DNA of 64,000 bases, from assembly GCF_900106835.1 (NCBI RefSeq), contig NZ_FNNR01000006.1, positions 1 to 64,000 on the forward strand, in the 5' to 3' direction. Under the pieces are notes generated by a model. It saw only the letters and a program-made list of their open reading frames with translations, was not told the DNA's origin and searched no databases. A program made the position numbers and the translations under genes. This DNA is from Arthrobacter sp. cf158 (GTDB taxonomy: Bacteria > Actinomycetota > Actinomycetes > Actinomycetales > Micrococcaceae). Shown here one piece after another: positions 47,471 to 55,873 of the stretch (positions within the stretch are counted from its first letter, which is position 1; every line of letters starts with the position of its first letter).

Positions 47471-47621
47471 TCGTAAACCTTTCGCTGGGCCCTGGCCCTG
47501 AGTCGGCCGGGCACTTCTGCTTTCCATGGTTGCAACTTCAAGTTCCCTTGTCCTCTTCCCGTGACGGCCCGTGACGTTGAGCACACAGCGTGACTCCGCG
47601 TGTCGTTTCCTTGCGTTGTGA

Positions 47622-47668
47622 GGCCCGTTTTGCGCGCTTCCAAGCGCGCGAGGCGCGTAGAGCGGGCC
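47622..47668 (+). promoter_or_regulatory. Nested hairpin in the uracil permease leader
   Basis: GGCCCG (47622-47627) pairs with CGGGCC (47663-47668), enclosing GCGCGCTT / AAGCGCGC (47632-47649). It lies 57 bp before the permease start. It could be an attenuator or only a strong leader fold. There is no T-run after it. Rest of the intergenic region shows no gene. Confidence 0.35.
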
Positions 47669-47724
47669 CCGCAATGGCGGTAATGTTGCACCGAATCCCA
47701 ACACTCTTCTGAGGAAGGCCCGCC

Positions 47725-49080
47725 ATGAGCATGCTCGGCATGAAATGGAAGCTCCACGGCAACGGCAAGTCCATTCGCCCCGGCCACGTGGTGGCACCCG
47801 ACGAGCGGCTGGCATGGCCCCTGACCATCGGCATCGGCATGCAGCACGTGGTTGCGATGTTCGGCGCCACCTTCCTGGTCCCCATTATCACGGGCATGCC
47901 GCCAGCCACCACCCTGTTCTTCTCAGGCATCGGCACACTGCTGTTCCTCGTCATCACCAAGGGTCGCGTACCCAGCTACCTTGGATCGAGCTTCGCGTTC
48001 ATCGCCCCGATCATGGCGTCCCAGCAGCAGTACGGCGTGAGTGGCGCCTTGGGCGGCGTGGTGCTTGCCGGCGTCGTACTGGCGCTTATTGGTGCGATCG
48101 TCCAGAAGTTCGGCGCCGAATGGATCAACCGTCTCATGCCGCCGATCGTCACCGGCGCAATCGTGGCACTGATCGGCCTGAACCTGGCACCCGCCGCGAA
48201 GAACAACTTTGACCTGGCACCCGTTACCGCGCTCATCACCCTGGTCACGATCATCCTGGTTTCTGTTCTGTTCAGGGGGATCCTTGGCCGACTGAGCATC
48301 CTGGTGGGCGTCGTGGTGGGGTACCTCGTGGCGATGATGCGCGGCGAGGTCTCCTACGAAAAGATGGACGCGGCCGCGTGGGTCGGCTTGCCGCTGTTCC
48401 AGACACCCGAATTCCACATCGGCGTGGTGGGCCTGTTCGTGCCCGTGGTGCTGGTGTTGGTTGCTGAGAACGTTGGGCACGTGAAGTCGGTAGCGGCAAT
48501 GACGGGCCAGAACCTCGACGGCGTCTCCGGCCGGGCGCTGATGGCCGACGGCGCCGCGACGGTACTTGCCGGGTTTGGCGGCGGTTCAGGTACAACGACG
48601 TACGCAGAGAACATCGGCGTCATGGCCGCCACCAAGGTCTACTCGACGGCGGCCTACTGGGTGGCCGGTATCTTCGCCATCCTGCTGAGCTTCTCCCCGA
48701 AATTCGGCGAATTGATCGCCACCGTCCCGCCGGGCGTCCTCGGCGGTGCAGCGACCATGCTCTACGGCATGATCGGCGTCCTCGGCGTGAAGATCTGGGT
48801 TCAGAACAAGGTCAACTTCTCCAACCCGATCAACCTGACCACAGCCGCCGTGGCTTTGATCATCGGCATCGCGGACTACACCTGGACCATTGGCGAGCTG
48901 AAGTTCACGGGCATCGCCCTTGGTTCCGCTGCTGCGCTGGTGATCTACCACGGCATGAAGGGGCTGGCCCGTTGGCGCGGGACCGTCGCCGAGCCGGAGA
49001 CCGAGACGGCGGGGCTGCCGCCTGCGGTGAAGTCGGCGATGAACGCTGCGGCGAAGAGGGGCGGGAAGAAGGGGAAGTAG
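47725..49080 (+). CDS. Uracil/xanthine permease (NCS2 family)
   Basis: 451 aa, about 14 TM segments. Signature features of the NCS2/UraA family: PLTIGIGMQHVVAMFGATFLVP in TM1, TYLGSS-like PSYLGSSFAFIAP in TM3, VLVAENVGHVKSV (the conserved Glu of TM8) and GGSGTTTYAENIGVMAATKV (TM10). Nucleobase:proton symport, most likely uracil. GAGGAAGG precedes ATG 47725. The C-terminus is basic (KRGGKKGK). Confidence 0.9.
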   Translation: MSMLGMKWKLHGNGKSIRPGHVVAPDERLAWPLTIGIGMQHVVAMFGATFLVPIITGMPPATTLFFSGIGTLLFLVITKGRVPSYLGSSFAFIAPIMASQQQYGVSGALGGVVLAGVVLALIGAIVQKFGAEWINRLMPPIVTGAIVALIGLNLAPAAKNNFDLAPVTALITLVTIILVSVLFRGILGRLSILVGVVVGYLVAMMRGEVSYEKMDAAAWVGLPLFQTPEFHIGVVGLFVPVVLVLVAENVGHVKSVAAMTGQNLDGVSGRALMADGAATVLAGFGGGSGTTTYAENIGVMAATKVYSTAAYWVAGIFAILLSFSPKFGELIATVPPGVLGGAATMLYGMIGVLGVKIWVQNKVNFSNPINLTTAAVALIIGIADYTWTIGELKFTGIALGSAAALVIYHGMKGLARWRGTVAEPETETAGLPPAVKSAMNAAAKRGGKKGK

Positions 49081-49137
49081 GGGCAGCGGAGCTCATGGCG
49101 GAACGTGGAATTTCCTGGAGACAGCCATGGACTTACT

Positions 49138-49163
49138 GGAGACGGAGCGTGCGCTCCGTCTCC
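49138..49163 (+). terminator. Hairpin downstream of the uracil permease gene
   Basis: GGAGACGGAGCG and CGCTCCGTCTCC are perfectly complementary over 12 bp around TG. It lies 58 bp after the permease stop and before the convergent lysozyme gene. No long T-run follows, so its strength is uncertain. Confidence 0.55.
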
Positions 49164-49257
49164 ACCTTGACGCCGGGTATTCGCTCATTCGGGTGGCCAG
49201 GCAGGTTGACGGCTTTCGGGATCCCTCACGAGCTGAGGTCACGAATGACGGGACCCG

Positions 49258-50688
49258 CTAGCTCCCGAACTTAGTGTCGAACCGGCTCATAAACGCGGCC
49301 ATGGCGTCACGGGCAACCGGCTCAAGGGGCCGGTAGGTCTTTGTCCCGTTAGCCTCGGCCCACCCGGTACTGATGCCGCTGCTCGCGAGCCAGGTGATCT
49401 GTTTGTAGAACGGGTTATTCGTGGCAACATCGGCAAACGGCGACTTCGCGGGAGCGGTGAAAGCGGGAGAGCCGGCCAAACGGTACATGAACGCGGCCAT
49501 CGCATCACGGGCTACGGGTTCAAGCGGCCGGTAGGTCTTTGTCCCGTTAGCCTCGGCCCACCCCGTACTGATGCCCTTGCTGGCAAGCCACGTGATCTGC
49601 TTGTAGAACGGGTTGTTCGTGGCAACATCGGCAAACGGCGACTTCGCGGGAGCGGTGAAAGCGGGAGAGCCGGCCAAACGGTACATGAACGCGGCCATCG
49701 CATCACGGGCAACAGGGGCAAGAGGTCGGTAGGTCCTGGCACCGTTGGCCTCGGTCCATCCTGTTGAAATGCCGCGGGACCCGAGCCAGTTGACTTCGGC
49801 AGTGAATTGGCCGCCGGAAATATCAGAGAAGATGGGTCCCGGGTTCTTGGCAAAGGCGGTCAGATCGGCGAGGGAGCCCCTGAAGACGTTCTGGTCCCCC
49901 GGGAACACGCCGGACTCGGCATGCTGCCACAGGGTGTAGTTTTTCCAAGCGGCTGGCAGGGCACCGGGCGTCGACGCCCACCTGGCGATATGCAGCGGGT
50001 GGTTCCCAAAGCCGTCTGCCTTACCGGTGCACGTATTCCACCAGTCGGTGGTGGTGTAGATGGCGGGGAGGCGGCCGGTTCGCGACAAGATAGTGGTGGC
50101 GAAGTCGGAGATCCACGAAACCATCTGGCCCGGGGTCATTCCATAGCAGGCGCCGTCGCCATAGGGGCTGTATTCCAGGTCCAGCAGGGCAGGCAGCGTT
50201 TTCCCGTCCGGCGTCCAGGCTGCACCGCTCTGGAGGAAGTAGTTGGCTTGCGCTGCACCGGACGACGCATTGGGAAGGGCGAAATGGTAGGCGCCGTGAA
50301 GCATGCCGGCAGAAGCAGCCCCCGAGTATTGGGCCTGGAAGTAGGGATTGCGGTAGGCGGTCCCCTCGCTGGCCTTCACGTACGCAAATTTGGCGCCATT
50401 GGCGGCGGCCTTGGTCCAGTCCACCACGCCTTGGTGGCTGCTGACATCCATTCCGCGCACGCCGGACGGCACTGCTAAAGCCGATTCTGTGCCTTGGATG
50501 GAGAACAACTTCTGGTCTGCACTTTCATGACCACGAAGGGTCGATCCCATGGCGTGGTCGTTCTGGGCTGCGGGCGATTCTTCGGACGCGGTGGCCGCCC
50601 CCGCCCCCGACGCTGCGAGCATCACGGTGACGAGCACTACAGCCGCGGTTTTCAGGCCACCTGAGCAGCGGGACATGGAGAAGTTCAT
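49258..50688 (-). CDS. Secreted GH25 lysozyme with three C-terminal SLH-like repeats
   Basis: 476 aa, secreted. The signal peptide is about 33 aa (LKTAAVVLVTVMLAASGAGA then ATA). The GH25 muramidase domain begins GVRGMDVSSHQGVVDW (about 78) and carries the catalytic DxE in ALLDLEYSPYGDG. After the barrel come three S-layer homology-like repeats of 66 aa (FADVATNNPFYKQITWL, GISTGWAEANGTKTYRPLEP, VARDAMAAFMYRLAG), probably binding cell-wall polymers. ATG 50688 has GAAGGAA upstream. Copies two and three are nearly identical in DNA, suggesting recent duplication. Confidence 0.9.
   Translation of the reverse strand: MNFSMSRCSGGLKTAAVVLVTVMLAASGAGAATASEESPAAQNDHAMGSTLRGHESADQKLFSIQGTESALAVPSGVRGMDVSSHQGVVDWTKAAANGAKFAYVKASEGTAYRNPYFQAQYSGAASAGMLHGAYHFALPNASSGAAQANYFLQSGAAWTPDGKTLPALLDLEYSPYGDGACYGMTPGQMVSWISDFATTILSRTGRLPAIYTTTDWWNTCTGKADGFGNHPLHIARWASTPGALPAAWKNYTLWQHAESGVFPGDQNVFRGSLADLTAFAKNPGPIFSDISGGQFTAEVNWLGSRGISTGWTEANGARTYRPLAPVARDAMAAFMYRLAGSPAFTAPAKSPFADVATNNPFYKQITWLASKGISTGWAEANGTKTYRPLEPVARDAMAAFMYRLAGSPAFTAPAKSPFADVATNNPFYKQITWLASSGISTGWAEANGTKTYRPLEPVARDAMAAFMSRFDTKFGS
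49293..49845 (-). repeat. 198-bp tandem repeats coding the SLH-like domains
   Basis: ACGCGGCCAT recurs at 49293, 49491 and 49689, a period of exactly 198 bp (66 codons). The two copies nearest the 3' end of the gene are almost identical; the third (N-terminal) is more diverged and lacks part of the linker. Confidence 0.85.
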
Positions 50689-50781
50689 TCGACGATTCCT
50701 TCGGGAGTGCGGGAGGAACCGGCGCCCCCACGTCATTCAGCAAAGCCTACTATCCGGCAGGCATAAGGCAGGCCGCGGGTA

Positions 50782-51048
50782 CTACGATCCGCGGCCTTCC
50801 CGCACCACCGGCCGTGCACCGACGTCGTCAGTTTCCAAAGCCGAACCGGCTTCCCACCGCAGCAAATCCCCCGGCTGGCACTCCAGCACATCGCACAGTG
50901 CTTCCAAAGTAGTAAACCGCACCGCCTTCGCCCGCCCGTTCTTCAAAACAGCCAAGTTGGCCGGCGTAATACCCACCCGCTCCGCGAGCACGCCCACGGG
51001 CATCTTGCGCTTGGCCAGCATGACATCGATGTCCACGATGATCGGCAT
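50782..51048 (-). CDS. Small XRE-type helix-turn-helix regulator (YozG-like)
   Basis: 88 aa. The HTH covers about residues 8-65: VMLAKRKMPVGVLAERVGIT, PANLAVLKNGRAKAVRF, TLEALCDVLECQPGDLLRW, the usual pattern of short XRE regulators. It starts one base inside the stop of the DUF2975 gene, a pairing common in Gram-positives. Probably autoregulates the pair. Confidence 0.9.
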   Translation of the reverse strand: MPIIVDIDVMLAKRKMPVGVLAERVGITPANLAVLKNGRAKAVRFTTLEALCDVLECQPGDLLRWEAGSALETDDVGARPVVREGRGS

Positions 51049-51539
51049 CAGATCACCTCATCGAGTTCGGCGCGGAGACCCGCGGCCTCGGTATCGCGCG
51101 CCACAGCCTGGGCAAGCAGCGTCCGCATGACCAGCACAAGAAGCGCCACGCCTCCGATCATCAACGCAGCACCGCAGATGAGCAGCACAATACCTGGCGC
51201 AATCCCACCCGGGGCCAGCAGGACAGCGATCGCAAACATGAGCAGCGCGGCAACAGAAACAGCCCCGAAAATGACGTCCACAAACCGAAAAGCCCCGTGC
51301 GAGAACACTGTCCCGCGGCGCACCATGGTCAGCAGCCGCCACACGCAGACCGCAACCACCTGCACGCACAGGATGCCCAGAACGATGATCACCAGCAGCG
51401 CAATCCGGGGGCCGTCGGAGGCGCCGGCCTCCACCAGATCAGCTGAGAACAACGGCACCATCCACACCTGCACGAACAACGAACCGGCGAGCACCATCGC
51501 AATCACCGCTCGCAGCGCGAGGATCGTCAACTTTCCCAA
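51048..51539 (-). CDS. DUF2975 family membrane protein
   Basis: 163 aa, four TM helices (LRAVIAMVLAGSLFVQVWMV, IALLVIIVLGILCVQVVAVC, DVIFGAVSVAALLMFAIAVLL and GIVLLICGAALMIGGVALLV, each with short extensions). The signature TMVRRGTVFSHGAFRFVD before the third helix marks DUF2975. I chose TTG 51539, which has AAAGGAG six bases upstream; the longer TTG at 51563 would place that ribosome-binding site inside the gene. Coupled to the XRE regulator. Function unknown. Confidence 0.8.
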   Translation of the reverse strand: MGKLTILALRAVIAMVLAGSLFVQVWMVPLFSADLVEAGASDGPRIALLVIIVLGILCVQVVAVCVWRLLTMVRRGTVFSHGAFRFVDVIFGAVSVAALLMFAIAVLLAPGGIAPGIVLLICGAALMIGGVALLVLVMRTLLAQAVARDTEAAGLRAELDEVI

Positions 51540-51732
51540 GAGATCTCCTTTATCGAGCAACAATGAGATTCTATCGATATTCGATCATTATTCAATCAAG
51601 GCAGCACCCAGGCAGAATTAGTCAGCTTGCTTACTAAAGCGACGTTCCCTAGGCTGGAACAGGTCAGACAAACAACTCTCACAGCGGCGGCTCACGCCCA
51701 CAAGGCACCCCGCTGCGCAACGAGGAGGAACA

Positions 51733-52299
51733 ATGTCAGAACACAACATCGCAGGCAAGAAGGTCGCATTTCTGCTGACAGACGGCGTGGAGCAGGTTGA
51801 ACTCACCAGCCCGTGGCAGGCCGTCAAGGACGCTGGCGGCGAGCCCACCCTGGTGGCTCTATCCAAGGGAAAACTCCAAGGCTTCAACGGCGTTGAGAAG
51901 GGCGACACCTTCGACGTCGACCTGGCAGCAGCAGACGCCAACGCCTCCGACTTCGACGCACTGGTTCTCCCGGGCGGCGTGGTGAACGCGGACAACCTCC
52001 GCGTGGACAAGGACGCCCAGAACTTCACACGCGCTTTCTTCGAACAGCACAAACCCGTGGCCTCGATCTGCCATGGCCCGTGGATCTTCATCGACGCCGG
52101 CGTGATCAAGGGCCGCAACGTCACCTCGTATCACACGCTCCAATCGGACCTGAAGAACGCAGGCGCCAACTGGACCGATGAGGAAGTGGTGTGCGATCAG
52201 GGCTTGGTCACCAGCCGAAACCCGGACGATCTCCCGGCCTTCAACAACAAGCTCGTGGAGGAAATCTCCGAGGGCCAGCACGCCGGCCAGACCGCCTAG
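51733..52299 (+). CDS. DJ-1/PfpI family protein (type 1 glutamine amidotransferase-like)
   Basis: 188 aa. VAFLLTDGVEQVELTSPWQAVKDAG starts the fold (family residues: Glu20-like in GVEQVE), and the nucleophile elbow is ASICHGPWIF with Cys near residue 113 and the following His. PfpI-type proteins act as proteases, deglycases or chaperones; the exact role is unknown. GAGGAGG precedes ATG 51733. A 20-bp hairpin follows. Confidence 0.9.
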   Translation: MSEHNIAGKKVAFLLTDGVEQVELTSPWQAVKDAGGEPTLVALSKGKLQGFNGVEKGDTFDVDLAAADANASDFDALVLPGGVVNADNLRVDKDAQNFTRAFFEQHKPVASICHGPWIFIDAGVIKGRNVTSYHTLQSDLKNAGANWTDEEVVCDQGLVTSRNPDDLPAFNNKLVEEISEGQHAGQTA

Positions 52300-52324
52300 C
52301 CCTCCACAGCGCAGCACCAAAAGC

Positions 52325-52370
52325 CGAGTGCCGCCGTCGTACTTCTTGTGAAGTACGACGGCGGCACTCG
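52325..52370. terminator. Perfect 20-bp hairpin after the PfpI gene
   Basis: 52325-52344 and 52351-52370 are perfectly complementary over 20 bp with a CTTGTG loop; the core is GCCGCCGTCGTAC / GTACGACGGCGGC. No T-run follows. It lies 25 bp after the PfpI stop and is likely a terminator or processing hairpin. Confidence 0.75.
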
Positions 52371-52450
52371 CCTCAGTCACAACGTCGCAATGTTGCGTAG
52401 GTCACATCAGGTACGTACGCTGGGGGACGCTGCAGCGTGGCAGCAACCTG

Positions 52451-52771
52451 ATGAAAGGCAATACATTGTCCAGCGACAAGCTCTCCGTAGTTGTTCGCGT
52501 CGACGTGGACGGCGAACAGATCCAGATCGCCGCGACCGGTCGCGTCACCACACTGAGTCTCCAGGGCCTCTACCCGGTAGTGCAACGCACCAGGAGCCTG
52601 GGCGGCGGTCTCGGCGTCGAAATGGACCTGACCGAAGCCACCGTTGATGCCGACGCGCTGCAACAGCTCCAGGTTTTCGCCGAGCTTCACGAGGTCCCTG
52701 TCCGCCTCCGGAACACCAATGTGACGGCCTTGCCGTCCCGCGAACTCCAAACAACCAGCCGCGCCGCCTAA
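52451..52771 (+). CDS. STAS-like small protein
   Basis: About 101-106 aa, alpha/beta. The pattern VVVRVDVDGEQIQIAATGRV - LYPVVQRTR - GGGLGVEMDLTEATVDADALQQL resembles STAS anti-sigma antagonist domains, where the D(L/F)..a..vD..aL..L segment is typical; the phosphorylatable Ser is replaced here by Thr (TEAT). ATG 52451 is used; TTG 52466, with AAAGG upstream, is the better-spaced alternative. It lies 11 bp before the DHFR-like gene. No partner kinase is nearby. Confidence 0.55.
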   Translation: MKGNTLSSDKLSVVVRVDVDGEQIQIAATGRVTTLSLQGLYPVVQRTRSLGGGLGVEMDLTEATVDADALQQLQVFAELHEVPVRLRNTNVTALPSRELQTTSRAA

Positions 52772-52782
52772 CAGGAGAACCC

Positions 52783-53334
52783 ATGCGCAAAGTCACCGCC
52801 GGACTGTTCCACTCCGTTGACGGGGTGGTGCAGGACCCCTTCAAATTCCAGTTCGACAGCTTCGACGACGAACTCGGCAAAGGCCTGACGAAGATGATCA
52901 ACACGGTGGATACCGTGGTGCTGGGGCGCGTCAGCTACCAGGAGTGGGCCGGATACTGGCCGAATGCTTCACGGGACGAGGACTTTGCGGCCTTCATCAA
53001 TCCGGTGGAGAAGTTCGTCGCCTCCCGCACCCTGACCGGGCCTCTCGAATGGGAGAACTCGCACTTGATAGAGGGCGATGTGGAGCAGTTCGTCGCCGGG
53101 CTGAAGAACCGCGAAGATGGCGAGATCGCCGTCTGCGGCAGCATCTCCCTGGTCCGCCAGTTACTGTTCGCGGGCGTACTCGACGAGCTGACCCTGATGA
53201 CCCACCCGGTGGTGGCCGGCAGCGGACGGCGGCTCTTTGAGGACGGCGACCCGCTGAACCGGCTCGCACTGGAGGACCAGTACGCCACCAGCAAGGGCAA
53301 CGTGGTGACCACGTACAGCGTGCGCAAAGACTGA
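52783..53334 (+). CDS. Dihydrofolate reductase family protein (RibD C-terminal type)
   Basis: 183 aa. TAGLFHSVDGVVQDP at the start, TVVLGRVSYQEWAGYWP and ELTLMTHPVVAGSGRRLFED at the end are the pattern of the RibD C-terminal/DHFR-like reductase family. It is not the folate DHFR; the substrate is unknown. AGGAG precedes ATG 52783. Probably co-transcribed with the STAS-like gene. Confidence 0.88.
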   Translation: MRKVTAGLFHSVDGVVQDPFKFQFDSFDDELGKGLTKMINTVDTVVLGRVSYQEWAGYWPNASRDEDFAAFINPVEKFVASRTLTGPLEWENSHLIEGDVEQFVAGLKNREDGEIAVCGSISLVRQLLFAGVLDELTLMTHPVVAGSGRRLFEDGDPLNRLALEDQYATSKGNVVTTYSVRKD

Positions 53335-53383
53335 AACGTACGACGACGGGTACCCGGCTTGCGCCGGAACCTCGCCTGTGCGG

Positions 53384-54337
53384 TCAGCCCAGCAGCAGCA
53401 CCGAGCCCAATTCACTCCTGAAATAGAGCACACTCCGGCCGTAGCGCGTTGATGTGACCAGCCCGGCGTCCCGGAGCACCCTGAGGTGCTGGTTCACAGC
53501 GGAAGTTGTAACACCAAAGCGAACTCCGAGCTCGGTGGACGAGGCGGGAGCGGCCAACGCCGTCAGCAGGCTGGTCCTGACTTCACCCAGTACCGCAACA
53601 ATGGCAGCGGGGTTGGCGACCCGCTCCGTTTCCCACATGGCCCCCTGGCCACGCGCGGGATACATCAGCATGGGCGGCATCCCCGCGCTCACGGGCGCCG
53701 AGGCCCGGCGGGTGAACATGGTGGGGACCAATGTCAGACCCAGGCCATCGGTCTGCTCGGTCCGGGAAACAGGAGTTTGGAGCCGGATGGAAAGCGCATG
53801 TCCATCAAAATCTGCGGTAGCTGACAAGTCGTTGAGCATCGCGAACAGGCCACTTTGTGCAATCTGACGGCCTCGATACACAATGTCAGCTTCCAGGATG
53901 GTCCTCATGCGCAGCCAATGCGGCGCGAAGCATGAGTCCCAGAAGTCTTCAAGGACACCCACCATGCGCCGAATGGCCGGACGGGCTGGACCTGCATAGA
54001 AAGCAGGGATGACGCCGTGAACACTCATCAAATCCGAGTGGAACTGCTCCGCCGGGATCACTGACAGAGCTGCAAACTCATCATCGATCCGGGTCAAAGG
54101 GGACGACGGCCGGGGGTTCAGGAAATCCGGCGTCCAATGTCGCTCATCCACCAGCGCCAGCAAGCCCTCCAGGTTGAGACGGGACCGGGCGTCCTCGGTT
54201 CTTCGCAACCAAGGGACTTGCAGCGGGTATCGGCTTGGATCGCGAATAGCCCTCAGGGATAGGCCAAGTTCGCACAACGGGGAGATGCCGAAGCGCACGC
54301 CACCCAGATCGGCATCGGAGAGCTCGTACCTCAGCAT
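53384..54337 (-). CDS. ArsR-type winged-helix regulator (DUF5937-like N-terminus)
   Basis: 317 aa. The N-terminal ~220 residues are an uncharacterised domain beginning LRYELSDADLGGVRFGISPLCEL; the C-terminal ~75 residues are an ArsR-type winged helix: LLTALAAPASSTELGVRFGVTTSAVNQHLRVLRDAGLV with the wing TRYGRSVLYFR. ATG 54337 is chosen over a longer frame. It is divergent from the MFS gene by only 56 bp and is probably its repressor. Confidence 0.88.
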   Translation of the reverse strand: MLRYELSDADLGGVRFGISPLCELGLSLRAIRDPSRYPLQVPWLRRTEDARSRLNLEGLLALVDERHWTPDFLNPRPSSPLTRIDDEFAALSVIPAEQFHSDLMSVHGVIPAFYAGPARPAIRRMVGVLEDFWDSCFAPHWLRMRTILEADIVYRGRQIAQSGLFAMLNDLSATADFDGHALSIRLQTPVSRTEQTDGLGLTLVPTMFTRRASAPVSAGMPPMLMYPARGQGAMWETERVANPAAIVAVLGEVRTSLLTALAAPASSTELGVRFGVTTSAVNQHLRVLRDAGLVTSTRYGRSVLYFRSELGSVLLLG

Positions 54338-54393
54338 GAAGCACAACGCTACATCAATACCGCGCCCGGAACACCCGTGACAGAACTGTATCT

Positions 54394-55680
54394 GTGAGTG
54401 AATCCCCCGCAAATACCGTCCCTGCCACGCCGAAAGCGCAAGCTCCCCCCAACCCAAAGCACACATTCCGCACCGCGCTCGAGGATCCGGTGCTCAGGAT
54501 CCTCGCCTCCGCCACCTTGGTCGCTACGGTGGGTCGCGGAATCTTCCTGACGCTCACAGTCCTGTACTTCACCCACTTCGTAGGCCTGAGCGCCTCCGAG
54601 ATCGCCGTGATTCTGTCCGTCTCAAGTGGCGTAGGCGTCGCAACGTCGTACATCGGCGGCAGGCTGGCAGATCGCTTTTCAGCACGTCGACTCCTGGCCG
54701 GGCTGGCCGCCGTCGAGGGTCTGGCGATCATGGCGTATCCGTTCGCAGGAAATTTCAGCGCCGCCCTTCTTATAGCGTGTATTGCGGTTGGCGTGAACCG
54801 TGCGGCCAATTCGACGCGGTCGGCAATCATCGCGCGGGCCTTTGATGGTCCAAACCGCGTCAATACGAGGGCAGTCCTCCGCACCATCACCAACGTCGGT
54901 ATCGCGGCGGGTGGCATGGTGGCGGGCTTGGCGTTGCTGGCGGGAACAGCCGAGGCCTACCGCGGATTGATGATCGGCGCCGGCGCTATCTATGTCCTCA
55001 GCGCTCTCCGCCTCCTCAGCCTCCCATCGCGGGTGGACGCACCCCGCCGCGACGCCGGCAACACCGGCCCGAATCAGGGCATCTCACCTTTTCGCGACGG
55101 TCGTTACGTGCTTTTGACGGTCCTGGCCGGCGTTTTCGGCATGCAATTCGGGCTGGCTGAGATGGGTGTCCCCTTGTGGATCGCCCAGGACACCACTGCC
55201 CCCGACGTCCTCATTTCGGTGGTTATGGTCATCAACACCGCGTGCGTCATCCTCTTGCAAGTCCCGTTCTCCCGCGGCACCGACCACCCCCGCCGCGCCG
55301 GCAAGATCGTGATGCGAAGCGGCGTGCTCATGGCTGTGGCCTGCGCTTTGTACGCGATGGCAGGCGGCATGCCGGTCATCGCCGCCATTGCCCTTCTGTG
55401 CGGAGCGGCCCTGCTGCATGCATTCGCCGAAATCCTCTCGCAAGCCGGTACGTGGGGACTGAGCTTCGAGCTCGCCGACCCCCGCCGGGCAGGCGCCTAC
55501 CAGGGCATGTTCGGTATGGGATTCTCGCTCGGAGCCATGCTGGCACCGCTCGTGGTCACCGCCACGGTCGTCGAGCATGGCTCTATCGGATGGTGCATCC
55601 TGGGTGCCATCTTCCTCGCGTCTGCGGCCGGAATCGCGCTGATAGCCCGGAAAGCGTCGACGACGGCGGGATCCGCCTAA
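54394..55680 (+). CDS. MFS transporter
   Basis: 428 aa, 12 TM helices. Motif A-like GGRLADRFSARRLL after helix 2 and NRAANSTRSAIIAR in helix 4 mark a DHA1-type exporter. The substrate is unknown; the divergent ArsR-type regulator suggests an inducible exporter. The GTG start 54394 lacks a clear ribosome-binding site and lies very near the probable promoter, so a leaderless or short-leader mRNA is likely. Confidence 0.87.
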   Translation: MSESPANTVPATPKAQAPPNPKHTFRTALEDPVLRILASATLVATVGRGIFLTLTVLYFTHFVGLSASEIAVILSVSSGVGVATSYIGGRLADRFSARRLLAGLAAVEGLAIMAYPFAGNFSAALLIACIAVGVNRAANSTRSAIIARAFDGPNRVNTRAVLRTITNVGIAAGGMVAGLALLAGTAEAYRGLMIGAGAIYVLSALRLLSLPSRVDAPRRDAGNTGPNQGISPFRDGRYVLLTVLAGVFGMQFGLAEMGVPLWIAQDTTAPDVLISVVMVINTACVILLQVPFSRGTDHPRRAGKIVMRSGVLMAVACALYAMAGGMPVIAAIALLCGAALLHAFAEILSQAGTWGLSFELADPRRAGAYQGMFGMGFSLGAMLAPLVVTATVVEHGSIGWCILGAIFLASAAGIALIARKASTTAGSA

Positions 55681-55873
55681 CCTCGTCCGATCAGGGTGCG
55701 CCCAAGCCACCTCCCACATCGATTTACCCACGTCCTTCATGTGCCGGCAGACGCCGATTCGTTACGCCAAACTCCACCCCCGGTACCAGCCTGCCGCGAG
55801 CAACATCACCATGCAGACGGAGGAATTGAACGCCCCATCCTGAAAGCATGGAGTGAGCGCGTGAAAGGGAATC

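Noticed and set aside
49127..49261. Possible 44-aa plus-strand ORF downstream of the uracil permease gene
   Set aside because: It contains the 12-bp perfect hairpin and runs into the lysozyme stop; no family is recognisable, and a terminator is the simpler reading.
52783..53334. Folate-pathway dihydrofolate reductase
   Set aside because: Motifs are of the RibD C-terminal/DHFR-like family and the gene is far from the fol operon.
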